Shown here: one piece after another, positions 1 to 7,175 of the stretch
Position numbering within the stretch: position 1 is the stretch's first letter
How the letters are laid out: every line of letters starts with the position of its first letter
Assembly (NCBI RefSeq): GCF_004341205.1
Contig: NZ_SLUL01000012.1
Coordinates: forward strand, 17,054 to 81,053
DNA length: 64,000 nt
Direction: 5' to 3'
DNA from: Thermolongibacillus altinsuensis
Lineage (GTDB): Bacteria; Bacillota; Bacilli; Bacillales; Anoxybacillaceae
Notes under the pieces: model-generated
The model's database searches: none
Told to the model about the DNA's origin: nothing
The model's input: the letters and a program-made list of their open reading frames with translations, nothing else
Program-made: the position numbers and the translations under genes

Positions 1-49
1 CAAGACGATTCGCGCGAATAAGTTGTTGTTCATCACGTTCATTGACCAT
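1..49 (-). CDS. Partial CDS, 5' end only, unknown protein
   Basis: An ATG at 49..47 on the minus strand is preceded by a GAGGAA ribosome binding site eight bases upstream and opens a frame that stays open to the window edge (MVNERDEQQLIRANRL, then cut). It is divergent from bioY. Only 16 residues are visible, highly charged and polar, so no family can be named. The well-placed ribosome binding site is the only support for its being a gene. Confidence 0.45.
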   Translation of the reverse strand, partial: MVNERDEQQLIRANRL

Positions 50-131
50 ATTCAAATTCCTCACATTCATTGAACTTTTTATTTATCTTGTTCAATAAAA
101 AAATGTTTATGTATGAACACAAAAGAATATA

Positions 132-160
132 TTGACATTTTTTACACGATTCGTTACGAT
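132..160 (+). promoter_or_regulatory. Sigma-A type promoter of bioY
   Basis: TTGACA at 132-137 and TACGAT at 155-160 are separated by exactly 17 bases. The -10 box abuts the left arm of the inverted repeat proposed as a BirA operator, so a bound repressor would cover the start of transcription. Confidence 0.65.
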
Positions 161-161
161 T

Positions 162-193
162 TTGTTAACTTACTATTCACAGGGGGTTTACAA
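162..193 (+). promoter_or_regulatory. Putative BirA (biotin repressor) operator
   Basis: TTGTTAAC at 162-169 and GTTTACAA at 186-193 form an inverted repeat with a 16-base gap and one mismatch. This matches the arm sequence and spacing known for BirA operators of Firmicutes and E. coli. The right arm ends at the base before the bioY ATG, and the ribosome binding site lies inside the operator. The expected effect is repression of biotin uptake when biotinyl-AMP is abundant. The assignment rests on motif match and gene identity. Confidence 0.7.
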
Positions 194-796
194 ATGACAA
201 AAACGAAATTTCGTACGATCGATCTTACCTTCATTGGAATGTTCGCGGCACTAATGGCCATTGGCGCAAACATCACCTCGTGGGTTCCGTTTCTTGTCAT
301 CGGTGGCGTACCGATTACATTGCAAACCTTTTTTTGCGTTCTAGCTGGCGCTTTACTCGGCCGAAGAATCGGTGCACTGGCAATGACTGTCTACATGCTG
401 ATCGGTCTTTTTGGCGCTCCTGTTTTTGCGCGACTTGATGGCGGATTTTCAAGCGTGATGATGCCAACATTCGGTTTCATCTTGTCTTTCATTATCGCTG
501 CTTATGTAACAGGATTCATCATCGAAAAAAGCAACGACACTCCTTCTGTCGCTCGCTTTATCGTTGCAACGCTTGTCGGAATGGCGATTAACTATGTGAT
601 CGGTACAAATTGGATGTATGTTGCGTATCGTTTTTGGGCAGAAGCTCCAGAAGGGTTTTCGTACGCGATGGTATGGAGTTGGATGCTTGTTCCGCTGCCA
701 AAAGACATCATTTTATCGATCATCGCCGGAGTCATTTCTCCACGCATTTATGCAGCATTACAAAAAAGCTCTTCCTATTCACAGCGAACCGCTTGA
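194..796 (+). CDS. bioY: Biotin transporter BioY (ECF S component)
   Basis: A 200-residue hydrophobic membrane protein, the substrate-binding component of energy-coupling-factor biotin uptake. It carries the typical BioY stretch GVPITLQTFF followed by LAGALLGRRIGAL and a GLFGAPVFA segment, and predicts about six membrane helices. An upstream in-frame ATG at 113 exists, but the start at 194 is preferred because AGGGGG lies just upstream, the encoded N-terminus matches the family, and the promoter lies between the two candidates. No ECF ATPase genes are nearby, so it must either use a shared energising module or work alone. Single-gene unit ending in a strong hairpin. Confidence 0.93.
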   Translation: MTKTKFRTIDLTFIGMFAALMAIGANITSWVPFLVIGGVPITLQTFFCVLAGALLGRRIGALAMTVYMLIGLFGAPVFARLDGGFSSVMMPTFGFILSFIIAAYVTGFIIEKSNDTPSVARFIVATLVGMAINYVIGTNWMYVAYRFWAEAPEGFSYAMVWSWMLVPLPKDIILSIIAGVISPRIYAALQKSSSYSQRTA

Positions 797-825
797 ATCT
801 CGTTTAGAATTCTGAAAACGAAGAA

Positions 826-849
826 AGGTGCGCAATTCGCTGCGCACCT
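826..849. terminator. Bidirectional terminator between bioY and pit
   Basis: A perfect 9-bp stem (AGGTGCGCA / TGCGCACCT) with a 6-base loop lies between the convergent bioY and pit genes, with T-rich flanks on both strands. Confidence 0.8.
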
Positions 850-854
850 CTTAT

Positions 855-1853
855 TTAAAAGAACAAATGAAGCAGTTGATATACAACCCCAGCAATAATC
901 GCAGACGCTGGTAATGTAATAATCCAAGTCATGACAATACGTTGAGCGACTCCCCATTTAACTCCTCTAACACGCTGTGCGGCACCAACCCCCATGATCG
1001 CTGAAGAAATAACATGTGTGGTGCTGACAGGTAAGTGCAACGTCGTAGCTGAAAAAATAATGAGTGCCGATGATAAGTCCGCTGCTGCACCATTAATCGG
1101 TTTGATTTTCATAATTTTTCCGCCGACTGTTTTGATAATTTTCCAACCGCCAACCGACGTTCCAAGTCCCATCGCAACAGCCGCGGAAACACGAACCCAA
1201 AGCGGAATGTCAGTGGAAGTGTGATATCCTCCTGCAATTAATGCCATCGTAATAATTCCCATTGCTTTTTGGGCATCATTCGTACCATGTGTATAGGCTT
1301 GCATAGCGGCCGTTACAATTTGAAATAAGCGAAACCCTTTATTTGTTTTGGACAAGTTGGAGTTTTTGAAAAGGAAACGAAAAATAAACATCACCAAGAA
1401 ACCGACCCCAAATGCGAGAAAAGGCGAGAGAATAAGAGATTGTAAAATTTTTAAAAATCCTTTGTAATTTAAAATATCTAACCCTGCAGCAGAAATCGCT
1501 GCACCTGCAATCGAACCAATCAGTGCATGCGAAGAACTGCTCGGTATTCCATAATACCAAGTAATAAGGTTCCACGCAATTCCAGCAATCAACGCTGCCA
1601 AGATGACAACTGAACCATCGTGAAGCGTATATGGATCCACAATATCTTTACTAATGGTTTTGGCTACACCAGTAAACGTCAAAGCACCGATGAAATTCAT
1701 CACCGCTGCTAATATGATGGCTTGTCTCGGTGACATCGCCCGCGTTGAAACCGATGTCGCAATGGCATTCGCCGTATCATGAAACCCGTTAATAAAATCA
1801 AATGCTAGCGCAAAAATAACAATTAAAATCGTTAATATTAATACTGTATCCAT
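855..1853 (-). CDS. pit: PiT-family inorganic phosphate transporter
   Basis: A 332-residue integral membrane protein of the low-affinity, cation-coupled PiT family. The two inverted PiT signature regions are visible: GFHDTANAIATSV near residue 23 and THGTNDAQKAMGI near residue 190. It has about ten hydrophobic segments and the usual bacterial length. It begins 15 bases after the DUF47 gene, with AGGAGA before its ATG, so the two form an operon like ykaA-ykaB of B. subtilis. A PhoP-type repeat array upstream of the first gene suggests phosphate-dependent control. Confidence 0.93.
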   Translation of the reverse strand: MDTVLILTILIVIFALAFDFINGFHDTANAIATSVSTRAMSPRQAIILAAVMNFIGALTFTGVAKTISKDIVDPYTLHDGSVVILAALIAGIAWNLITWYYGIPSSSSHALIGSIAGAAISAAGLDILNYKGFLKILQSLILSPFLAFGVGFLVMFIFRFLFKNSNLSKTNKGFRLFQIVTAAMQAYTHGTNDAQKAMGIITMALIAGGYHTSTDIPLWVRVSAAVAMGLGTSVGGWKIIKTVGGKIMKIKPINGAAADLSSALIIFSATTLHLPVSTTHVISSAIMGVGAAQRVRGVKWGVAQRIVMTWIITLPASAIIAGVVYQLLHLFF

Positions 1854-1868
1854 ATCTCCTAAGACCCC

Positions 1869-2489
1869 TTACGCATTGCGCATAATAATTGTTTCGATTG
1901 TATTTGCGACATCTTCACAGCTATCAGCGATGCTTTCCAACATTTCGTATAGTTCTTTATACTGAATAATTTTGATTGGATCTTTTTGAGTCACAAATAA
2001 ATTTTTAATCGAAGCACGTAAAATTTCATCACATTTTGTCTCGTAATCCTTAATTTGAATCGCGTGTGTTCTCATGTCTAATAATTTTTTATCCGCAAGC
2101 AACTCCAACGCTTTGGCAATTTCAATTGTGCTTTTGTAGGTTTGGTCAAAAAACTTCTTCATATGTTCATCAATATCGGTAAATGAAAACATTTCTAAAC
2201 GGGCAGCAAATTGTTCAAATCCATCTAACACATCATCCATTTTCATCGCTAATTGATGAATATCTTCTCGTTCAATTGGCGTAATAAACGTTTTATTTAA
2301 AGCAACGATCAGCTCGTGGATATACGAATCGCCTTTCTTTTCGTATTCCTTCATCACTCTTGTAAATTCTTTCAAATCGCTTAAATTATTAATTTTGAAA
2401 TCGACAAAATATTGAGCTGCCTCTTTTACATTTTCAGAAATGGTAAACAGAAGTTCAAAAAATACATCTTTTTTTGGCGAAAAAATCAT
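1869..2489 (-). CDS. ykaA: DUF47/PhoU-like accessory protein of Pit
   Basis: A 206-residue, all-helical, soluble protein of the DUF47 family, which resembles PhoU and is habitually encoded next to PiT transporters. The start MIFSPKKDVFFELL, the EKKGDSYIHEL segment and the EREDIHQLAMKMDDVLDGFEQFA segment are typical. It is first in the operon with pit. The family is thought to modulate transporter activity or phosphate signalling, but the precise role is not settled. An ATG with GGGG seven bases upstream is the natural start. Confidence 0.9.
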   Translation of the reverse strand: MIFSPKKDVFFELLFTISENVKEAAQYFVDFKINNLSDLKEFTRVMKEYEKKGDSYIHELIVALNKTFITPIEREDIHQLAMKMDDVLDGFEQFAARLEMFSFTDIDEHMKKFFDQTYKSTIEIAKALELLADKKLLDMRTHAIQIKDYETKCDEILRASIKNLFVTQKDPIKIIQYKELYEMLESIADSCEDVANTIETIIMRNA

Positions 2490-2555
2490 ATGAAAACCCC
2501 CATCATTTTTAATTTTCTAGAGCCGCCCTGTCCTATTTTATCAACTTTTGTCGAA

Positions 2556-2605
2556 TTTACAATTCGTTGAAATAAAATTTACACAAACTTAACAAAACAT
2601 TTACA
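2556..2605. promoter_or_regulatory. PhoP-type direct repeat array
   Basis: Five hexamers fall on an exact 11-bp period on the + strand: TTTACA (2556), TTGAAA (2567), TTTACA (2578), TTAACA (2589) and TTTACA (2600). The known PhoP box of Bacillus is TT(A/T/C)ACA repeated with about 5-bp gaps, and four of the five units fit it. The array lies 67-116 bp upstream of the DUF47-pit start, so the repeats are on the non-coding strand of that operon. In B. subtilis that orientation occurs at some PhoP-repressed promoters. Confidence 0.7.
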
Positions 2606-2612
2606 TTCATAT

Positions 2613-2645
2613 AAAAAACGGAGTAAGGTTTCATAGCCCTACTCC
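2613..2645 (-). terminator. yuiC terminator overlapping its coding end
   Basis: GGAGTA (2620-2625) and TACTCC (2640-2645) form a stem followed, on the minus strand, by six U residues. The stop codon of yuiC (2633-2631) lies inside the loop, so the last codons of the gene form the left arm of the hairpin. Confidence 0.75.
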
Positions 2646-3347
2646 ATTTTCATCTTTTTTTCGAATGTATTGTTGACGAAACACTTGCATCGCTTCATTT
2701 TCATTTAGACGAATAAGCTCTTGCTCGGACAACGTTCCTTCTCCTCGCTTCACGACATACACATCCAGCTTCTTTTTCCCCCAATACCTATAGACGTCTT
2801 CAACCGTTTCATAATACAAATCAATTTTGTTTCCTTTAATCGCTCCACCTTTATCAGCAACAACACCGTAGCCGTATCCAGGAATAAACAAAATGGTTCC
2901 AATCGGAAATACATTTAAATCAGCCGCGATCGTCGAGTACAAATCTCGCTTCACTCGCACTCCTGAATACGTAATTCCATAGCTAGGGTGATCTGGGGTT
3001 TTTCCTGTTGATTCCACTCCAGCTGTATATCCAGTCGCAACGACCGTTGTTGATGGATATTTTGACCAATCAACGGCCTCTTCCAACGTCAATGATTCAT
3101 TTAATGTTTGTTGAGAAGAAATTTTTGTTTTTGCTTGCTGTTTTCGTTGAAAACGCTCTAGCGCATGGTCATATAAATCATAAGAAAAGATATACTTAGG
3201 AGAAAAAAATGAAATGCGAGAATGCGCTAGCCAATCCGAAAGTGCTTTCGCCTCAACTCCTGATAGTGATTGGAAAGTCGTCAACAAAGCGAAAACAAAC
3301 AATACGACCATCGTCGTTCGTCTTAACCAAATGCATAAAAAACTCAT
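2631..3347 (-). CDS. yuiC: 3D-domain cell-wall protein, YuiC-like
   Basis: A 238-residue protein with an N-terminal membrane anchor or signal (residues about 13-30) and a C-terminal 3D domain named for three aspartates, visible as [17 protein letters not shown] and KIDLYYE. This fold is shared with MltA and Rpf/Sps-type peptidoglycan-cleaving enzymes. B. subtilis YuiC is the close match in sequence pattern and position, and is linked to stationary-phase survival and murein turnover. It acts outside the membrane. GGAGGAGTGAGG precedes the ATG. It is the last gene before its own terminator, which overlaps the reading frame. Confidence 0.88.
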   Translation of the reverse strand: MSFLCIWLRRTTMVVLFVFALLTTFQSLSGVEAKALSDWLAHSRISFFSPKYIFSYDLYDHALERFQRKQQAKTKISSQQTLNESLTLEEAVDWSKYPSTTVVATGYTAGVESTGKTPDHPSYGITYSGVRVKRDLYSTIAADLNVFPIGTILFIPGYGYGVVADKGGAIKGNKIDLYYETVEDVYRYWGKKKLDVYVVKRGEGTLSEQELIRLNENEAMQVFRQQYIRKKDENGVGL

Positions 3348-3428
3348 TACCTCACTCCTCCCACGGTTCTATTTCTTTCCAACATTGAAAAGAAATATAC
3401 ATGAACCGCTAGGAGAATAAATAAAAAA

Positions 3429-3452
3429 GCCTTCACCAACATCGGTGAAAGC
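3429..3452 (-). terminator. yuiB terminator
   Basis: A 9-bp stem (GCCTTCACC / GGTGAAAGC) with a 6-base loop and a following U run on the minus strand, starting one base after the yuiB stop. Confidence 0.85.
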
Positions 3453-3453
3453 T

Positions 3454-3777
3454 TTAGAACATTCGATATCCTTTTGCCCGTAATGCTCGAATAACGAGCC
3501 CTGAAGCAACAGCTCCAACAAATCCGCTGCTTAAAATGAGCAAATCAGCTAAAGCAAGTGATAATACTCGTTCTTTCACGTGACCAAACGAAGCTACAGG
3601 AGCGGTGAAATATTCAACAAATGGAATTTGGTCAATAAAAAAAATAAAGACAAACGGACTCAAAACAGCCATTGTCCAAGTTGTTCGCAAAATCATGTTT
3701 AACAAAAAGCCGATTCCAAAAAACAAAACGAAAAATAATAACATCGAAATTAGTAAAACAGGAATGCTCATTTCCAT
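3454..3777 (-). CDS. yuiB: YuiB-like membrane protein
   Basis: A 107-residue protein with three strongly hydrophobic segments (about residues 5-27, 32-50 and 75-95) and a basic C-terminus ending RALRAKGYRMF. It matches the YuiB family by position between yuiC and yuiA and by pattern. The function is unknown. ATG at 3777 is chosen because GGAGGTG lies seven bases upstream; the in-frame GTG at 3786 is inside that ribosome binding site. A separate hairpin lies directly upstream. Confidence 0.8.
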   Translation of the reverse strand: MEMSIPVLLISMLLFFVLFFGIGFLLNMILRTTWTMAVLSPFVFIFFIDQIPFVEYFTAPVASFGHVKERVLSLALADLLILSSGFVGAVASGLVIRALRAKGYRMF

Positions 3778-3789
3778 CCGAATCACCTC

Positions 3790-3813
3790 CAGTACACCAA
3801 TCTAAGTGTACTG
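3790..3813 (-). repeat. Inverted repeat just upstream of the yuiB ribosome binding site
   Basis: CAGTACAC (3790-3797) and GTGTACTG (3806-3813) are a perfect 8-bp inverted repeat with an 8-base spacer. On the minus strand it ends right at the GGAGGTG of yuiB and has no U run, so it is not a terminator. It could be a protein-binding dyad or an RNA hairpin that affects yuiB translation. Confidence 0.6.
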
Positions 3814-3836
3814 AATCGGAAAAAATGAGTCAATCT

Positions 3837-3974
3837 TCACTTCGTGACCGCTTCCACTTTTTGCTGTTCAACCCCTGTTCCTTTACAACAATAACATGTT
3901 TCTGAACCTCCTAAAACAACGTACACATATCCGTTTCCGGAACAATAAGCACACGGTTTACTTTCGTGCATCAT
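3837..3974 (-). CDS. yuiA: YuiA, small four-cysteine zinc-knuckle-like protein
   Basis: A 45-residue protein with cysteine pairs CAYCSGNGY and CYCCKGTG, resembling a DnaJ-type CxxCxGxG zinc repeat. In B. subtilis yuiA lies between yuiB and the NADH dehydrogenase gene yumB, as here. GAGGTG precedes three consecutive ATG codons (3977, 3974, 3971). The middle one gives the best spacing. Function is unknown. Confidence 0.8.
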   Translation of the reverse strand: MMHESKPCAYCSGNGYVYVVLGGSETCYCCKGTGVEQQKVEAVTK

Positions 3975-4087
3975 CATTCACCTCTTTTTTCTTAATTTTC
4001 TGATAAATATAACAAAAAAACAATGATGATGCAATACGTTTTTTTAACCTCCATCTTTCATAATCAATGTAATTTATTATTTATTGA

Positions 4088-4308
4088 TATAGATTCAAGT
4101 TGAGTTTCCGACATACCTCATCATGAATAGAAGACCGCTTTTCTGCCATAGGCGGCAAGATTTCTCTTGCCGCCCCAGCATGCTAAAAGCATGCCGATTC
4201 CGAACGTAAAACGCATGACAGACAAATTCATTTGTCTGATGGCGTTTTCGTTCGGAGAAGTGGCAGAAAAGCTTGTTTATGTCGAAAAATTAAGCTTATC
4301 ATATATAA
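4088..4308. repeat. 221-bp structured dispersed element, copy 1
   Basis: This matches 41096-41316 over its full 221 bp with 18 substitutions and no gaps. Its core is closed by a 12-bp perfect stem (GCTTTTCTGCCA 4137-4148 with 4261-4272) enclosing three hairpins: 4151-4160 with 4165-4174, 4178-4184 with 4188-4194, and a long arm 4199-4206 / 4208-4214 with 4243-4249 / 4250-4256, capped by CAGACAAA/TTTGTCTG. The ends (TATAGATTCAAG and CTTATCATATATAA) are roughly complementary. It lies between the yuiA start and the ndh terminator. It has no credible coding capacity. It may be a MITE-like element or a structured RNA. Confidence 0.85.
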
Positions 4309-4319
4309 TCACACAAAAA

Positions 4320-4347
4320 AGAGCAAAGGCACAAACGCCTTTGCTCT
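4320..4347 (-). terminator. ndh terminator
   Basis: An 11-bp perfect stem (AGAGCAAAGGC / GCCTTTGCTCT) with a 6-base loop, followed by a U run on the minus strand. Confidence 0.9.
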
Positions 4348-4354
4348 AAAAGAG

Positions 4355-5572
4355 TTAGAGAAGATTGAATTTTCCTTTTTTCGCTACAAGCGTTGGACCG
4401 CCAATTAAATATAGGGCACGGTTGTCAATCATTTTCTTCATGAAGCTTGCTTTTGTTCCCCAAATTTTCTTACCGAATACCACGCCAATCGCATCATCGT
4501 GTCCAAGCGAACAAACAGTTCCTTTGATATCTGGTTTAAACGGCTGAAGTTCACCTTGTCCGCGAATGAGCACAGCTAAGTTCTTCGCACATGTTTCTCC
4601 TTGCTGCATCGCAATTTGCGCAGTTGGTGGATATGGACGATTTGTTTCTTCATTAATAATTAACGCGCAGTCACCAACAATAAATACATCGTCATAACCT
4701 GGCGCGCGCAAGAACGGGTCGACTTTTACACGACCGCGCATCGCTTCAAAACCAGACTCGTCAATGACATGGTTACCGCGCACACCCGCTGCCCAAACGA
4801 CCGTACCAGCTTTAATTTCCTCAACTTGATCATCTTTCGCAACGATAATTCCTTCTGGCGTGCATTCTTTAATCGCTGTACCAACTTTGAATTCGACACC
4901 TTTTTTCTCTAATACATTTACCGCATATTCAACAAGTTCAGGATCAAATCCAGGAAGCACAGTTGGAGCGGCTTCCACACAGATAATACGCACTTTATCT
5001 GGATCCACATCATATTCACGGCAAAGTTCAGGAACGCGGTCTACAAGTTCGCCAAGGAACTCAATACCTGTGAATCCAGCACCACCAACAACAATCGTTA
5101 AGCGCTCCTCACGTTTTTCTTCTTCTGTGCTATACGTCGCAAATTGATATTCAATGTGCTCGCGAATTTGACGAGCAGCATTGACGTTTGCGATCGCAAA
5201 TGCATATTCTTTCAAACCTTTAATTCCAAACGTCTCGGATTCAAAACCAAGCGCAACAACTAAATAATCGTACGTCAATTCGCCATTATCTTGCAAAAGC
5301 ACACGCTTTTCTTGCGGAACAATTTTGACAACCGTATCTTGAATGAATTGAACTTTGTTGCGGTCAATCACATCCACAATTGGATAACGGACACGGTCGT
5401 GATGCAGCGTACCTGCTGCCGCTTCATGTAACCATGTTGATTCGTAATGGTAATCATATTTGTTCACTAAAATAATGTTTGCTTCATTGACGCCCACCAT
5501 CTTTTGTAGGCGTGTCACCGTCATAAGACCACCGTAACCAGCACCTAGAACAACAACATTTGGCTTCTTCAA
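4355..5572 (-). CDS. ndh: Type II NADH dehydrogenase, YumB-like
   Basis: A 405-residue, single-subunit, non-proton-pumping NADH:quinone oxidoreductase acting at the inner membrane face. The FAD-binding motif LGAGYGGL lies at the N-terminus, the NADH-binding motif [10 protein letters not shown] near residue 160 and a second FAD contact FIVGDCALI near residue 300. The C-terminal membrane-binding region is present. TTG at 5572 is preferred over GTG at 5587 because it gives the family's usual start ([10 protein letters not shown]) and length, although the ribosome binding site is weak. A Rex-like operator sits 78 bp upstream, suggesting repression when NADH is low. Confidence 0.9.
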   Translation of the reverse strand: MKKPNVVVLGAGYGGLMTVTRLQKMVGVNEANIILVNKYDYHYESTWLHEAAAGTLHHDRVRYPIVDVIDRNKVQFIQDTVVKIVPQEKRVLLQDNGELTYDYLVVALGFESETFGIKGLKEYAFAIANVNAARQIREHIEYQFATYSTEEEKREERLTIVVGGAGFTGIEFLGELVDRVPELCREYDVDPDKVRIICVEAAPTVLPGFDPELVEYAVNVLEKKGVEFKVGTAIKECTPEGIIVAKDDQVEEIKAGTVVWAAGVRGNHVIDESGFEAMRGRVKVDPFLRAPGYDDVFIVGDCALIINEETNRPYPPTAQIAMQQGETCAKNLAVLIRGQGELQPFKPDIKGTVCSLGHDDAIGVVFGKKIWGTKASFMKKMIDNRALYLIGGPTLVAKKGKFNLL

Positions 5573-5649
5573 GTGAATCACTTCCACCTTTTCTTAATTT
5601 TTTGTTTGTTTAGCTTCTGCTCTTTGCAATTTTTTATCATTTCAAAAGT

Positions 5650-5667
5650 TTGTGAATTCATTCACGA
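5650..5667. promoter_or_regulatory. Putative Rex (redox repressor) binding site
   Basis: TTGTGAA-TTCA-TTCACGA matches the Rex consensus TTGTGAA-N4-TTCACAA with one mismatch. It lies in the divergent region between ndh and fpr, much nearer ndh. Rex is known to repress ndh in B. subtilis until the NADH/NAD ratio rises. Confidence 0.7.
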
Positions 5668-5853
5668 ATAATCTCAAAAAAATACAATAATTTGTAAAAA
5701 AATTGTCATAAAATCTTAACAATCTTTCTACTTTAACATCTTATTCTTTTTTTTAATGTTTTTCAAGAGGAAAAACTCATTTTTTAAACTTCCTTTTTCC
5801 CAAAACGACATGTCCGAATTTTCGAAATAGGAGACGATATTCTCTTATTTTTA

Positions 5854-5862
5854 TGGTATGAT
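5854..5862 (+). promoter_or_regulatory. Extended -10 promoter element of fpr
   Basis: TGGTATGAT is an extended -10 (TGnTATGAT) 38 bases before the fpr start. No convincing -35 box is seen. The rest of the 327-bp divergent region is AT-rich with no other structure I can support. Confidence 0.5.
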
Positions 5863-5899
5863 AAATGTATGAAAAATTACCTGTTTAGGAGGAATAGAC

Positions 5900-6895
5900 G
5901 TGAAAGAAGATCAAAAAGTGTATGATATTACGATTATTGGCGGTGGACCAGTAGGCATGTTCACAGCATTTTACGGCGGCATGCGGCAAGCGAGCGTCAA
6001 AATTATTGAAAGCCTTCCACAGCTAGGTGGTCAATTATCTGCTCTTTATCCTGAAAAATACATATATGACGTAGCAGGATTCCCGAAAATTCGCGCCCAA
6101 CAATTAATTGACAATTTAAAAGAACAAATGTCGAAATTTAACCCAACGATTTGTCTAGAACAATCCGTTGAGAAGCTTGAAAAGTTAGAAGACGGGACAT
6201 TTAAATTAACAACCAATAAAGAAATTCACTATTCAAAAGCAGTCATTATTACCGCTGGAAACGGTGCATTTCAGCCGCGTCGTTTAGAATTAGAGAACGC
6301 TGCGCAATACGAAGGAAAAAATCTGCACTATTTTGTCGATAACTTAAATAAATTCGCCGGACAAAAAGTGCTCGTATGCGGCGGCGGAGATTCCGCGGTT
6401 GACTGGGCGCTTATGCTCGAGCCGATCGCTGAAAAAGTAACGATCGTTCACCGCCGTGATAAATTCCGCGCTCATGAACATAGCGTTGAAAACTTAATGA
6501 AATCCTCTGTTGAAGTGAAAACACCGTTTGTTCCAGTTGAACTCATCGGCGATGAAGATCGTATTAAACAAGTTGTACTTGAGGAAGTGAAAACAGGAAA
6601 ACGCGAAACGATCGATGTCGATGCGGTCATCGTCAACTACGGATTCGTTTCTTCGCTTGGTCCAATTAAAGAATGGGGCTTGGAAATTGAGAAAAACTCC
6701 ATTAAGGTCAACTCAAAAATGGAAACGAATATTCCTGGTGTGTACGCAGCAGGGGATATTTGTACATATGAAGGAAAAGTAAAACTAATCGCTTGCGGCT
6801 TTGGAGAAGCTCCAACAGCTGTCAACAATGCCAAAGCATACATCGATCCAAACGCAAAAGTACAGCCGCTTCACTCTACTTCTATGTTTGAATAA
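5900..6895 (+). CDS. yumC: Ferredoxin/flavodoxin-NADP reductase type 2
   Basis: A 331-residue thioredoxin-reductase-like flavoprotein that lacks the redox-active CxxC pair, as expected of the YumC-type ferredoxin-NADP(+) reductases. Visible are the FAD motif GGGPVGMF (residues 14-21), the NADPH motif [11 protein letters not shown] near residue 156, and [11 protein letters not shown] near residue 280. GTG at 5900 follows TTAGGAGGAATAGAC. It recycles ferredoxin or flavodoxin in the cytoplasm, for instance to supply electrons to Fe-S assembly and desaturases. It is transcribed alone, divergent from ndh. Confidence 0.93.
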   Translation: MKEDQKVYDITIIGGGPVGMFTAFYGGMRQASVKIIESLPQLGGQLSALYPEKYIYDVAGFPKIRAQQLIDNLKEQMSKFNPTICLEQSVEKLEKLEDGTFKLTTNKEIHYSKAVIITAGNGAFQPRRLELENAAQYEGKNLHYFVDNLNKFAGQKVLVCGGGDSAVDWALMLEPIAEKVTIVHRRDKFRAHEHSVENLMKSSVEVKTPFVPVELIGDEDRIKQVVLEEVKTGKRETIDVDAVIVNYGFVSSLGPIKEWGLEIEKNSIKVNSKMETNIPGVYAAGDICTYEGKVKLIACGFGEAPTAVNNAKAYIDPNAKVQPLHSTSMFE

Positions 6896-6899
6896 AAAA

Positions 6900-6925
6900 G
6901 GGTGCCAACGCGCACCCTTTTTTTC
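6900..6925 (+). terminator. Terminator of the ferredoxin-NADP reductase gene
   Basis: GGGTGC (6900-6905) pairs with GCACCC (6912-6917), followed by seven or more T. Confidence 0.85.
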
Positions 6926-6928
6926 AAT

Positions 6929-6994
6929 GTTCTAAAGGAGGATCCGCAACCGCAAGAAGCAATCGCATTCGAATTGTTGATCGTGAATCCGCCG
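6929..6994 (-). pseudogene. Fossil fragment of a HesB/IscA-like gene
   Basis: These 66 bases match 8870-8935, the 3' part of the intact HesB-like gene, with three differences. On the minus strand the fragment reads GGFTINNSNAIASCGCGSS, retaining the CGC cluster-ligand motif, then runs into unrelated codons. Nothing upstream of the match resembles the family. It is a truncated duplicate or a remnant of a paralogue, left at the edge of the inserted CAP-gene patch. Confidence 0.8.
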
Positions 6995-7175
6995 TTATGT
7001 TTAGCAGATTTTCCTATCATCAACCACTGAATTGCATTTGACTCCGTACTTTGCCCACAAGTAACTCATTTTTATTCTCCGCACCTTCCATTTATCACAG
7101 TTATTCCCATCTTTATTTTTGTCAAAAATATAAAAACTAAGGGTGTAAAAATACTACCTTTAGGAGGTGTTACGA

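Noticed and set aside
113..193. N-terminal extension of BioY from an upstream ATG
   Set aside because: This stretch contains the promoter and the operator, and the extra residues are not BioY-like.
4167..4349. + strand ORF of 60 codons inside dispersed element copy 1
   Set aside because: Copy 2 has no matching frame with the same codon pattern, there is no ribosome binding site, and conservation follows hairpins, not codons.
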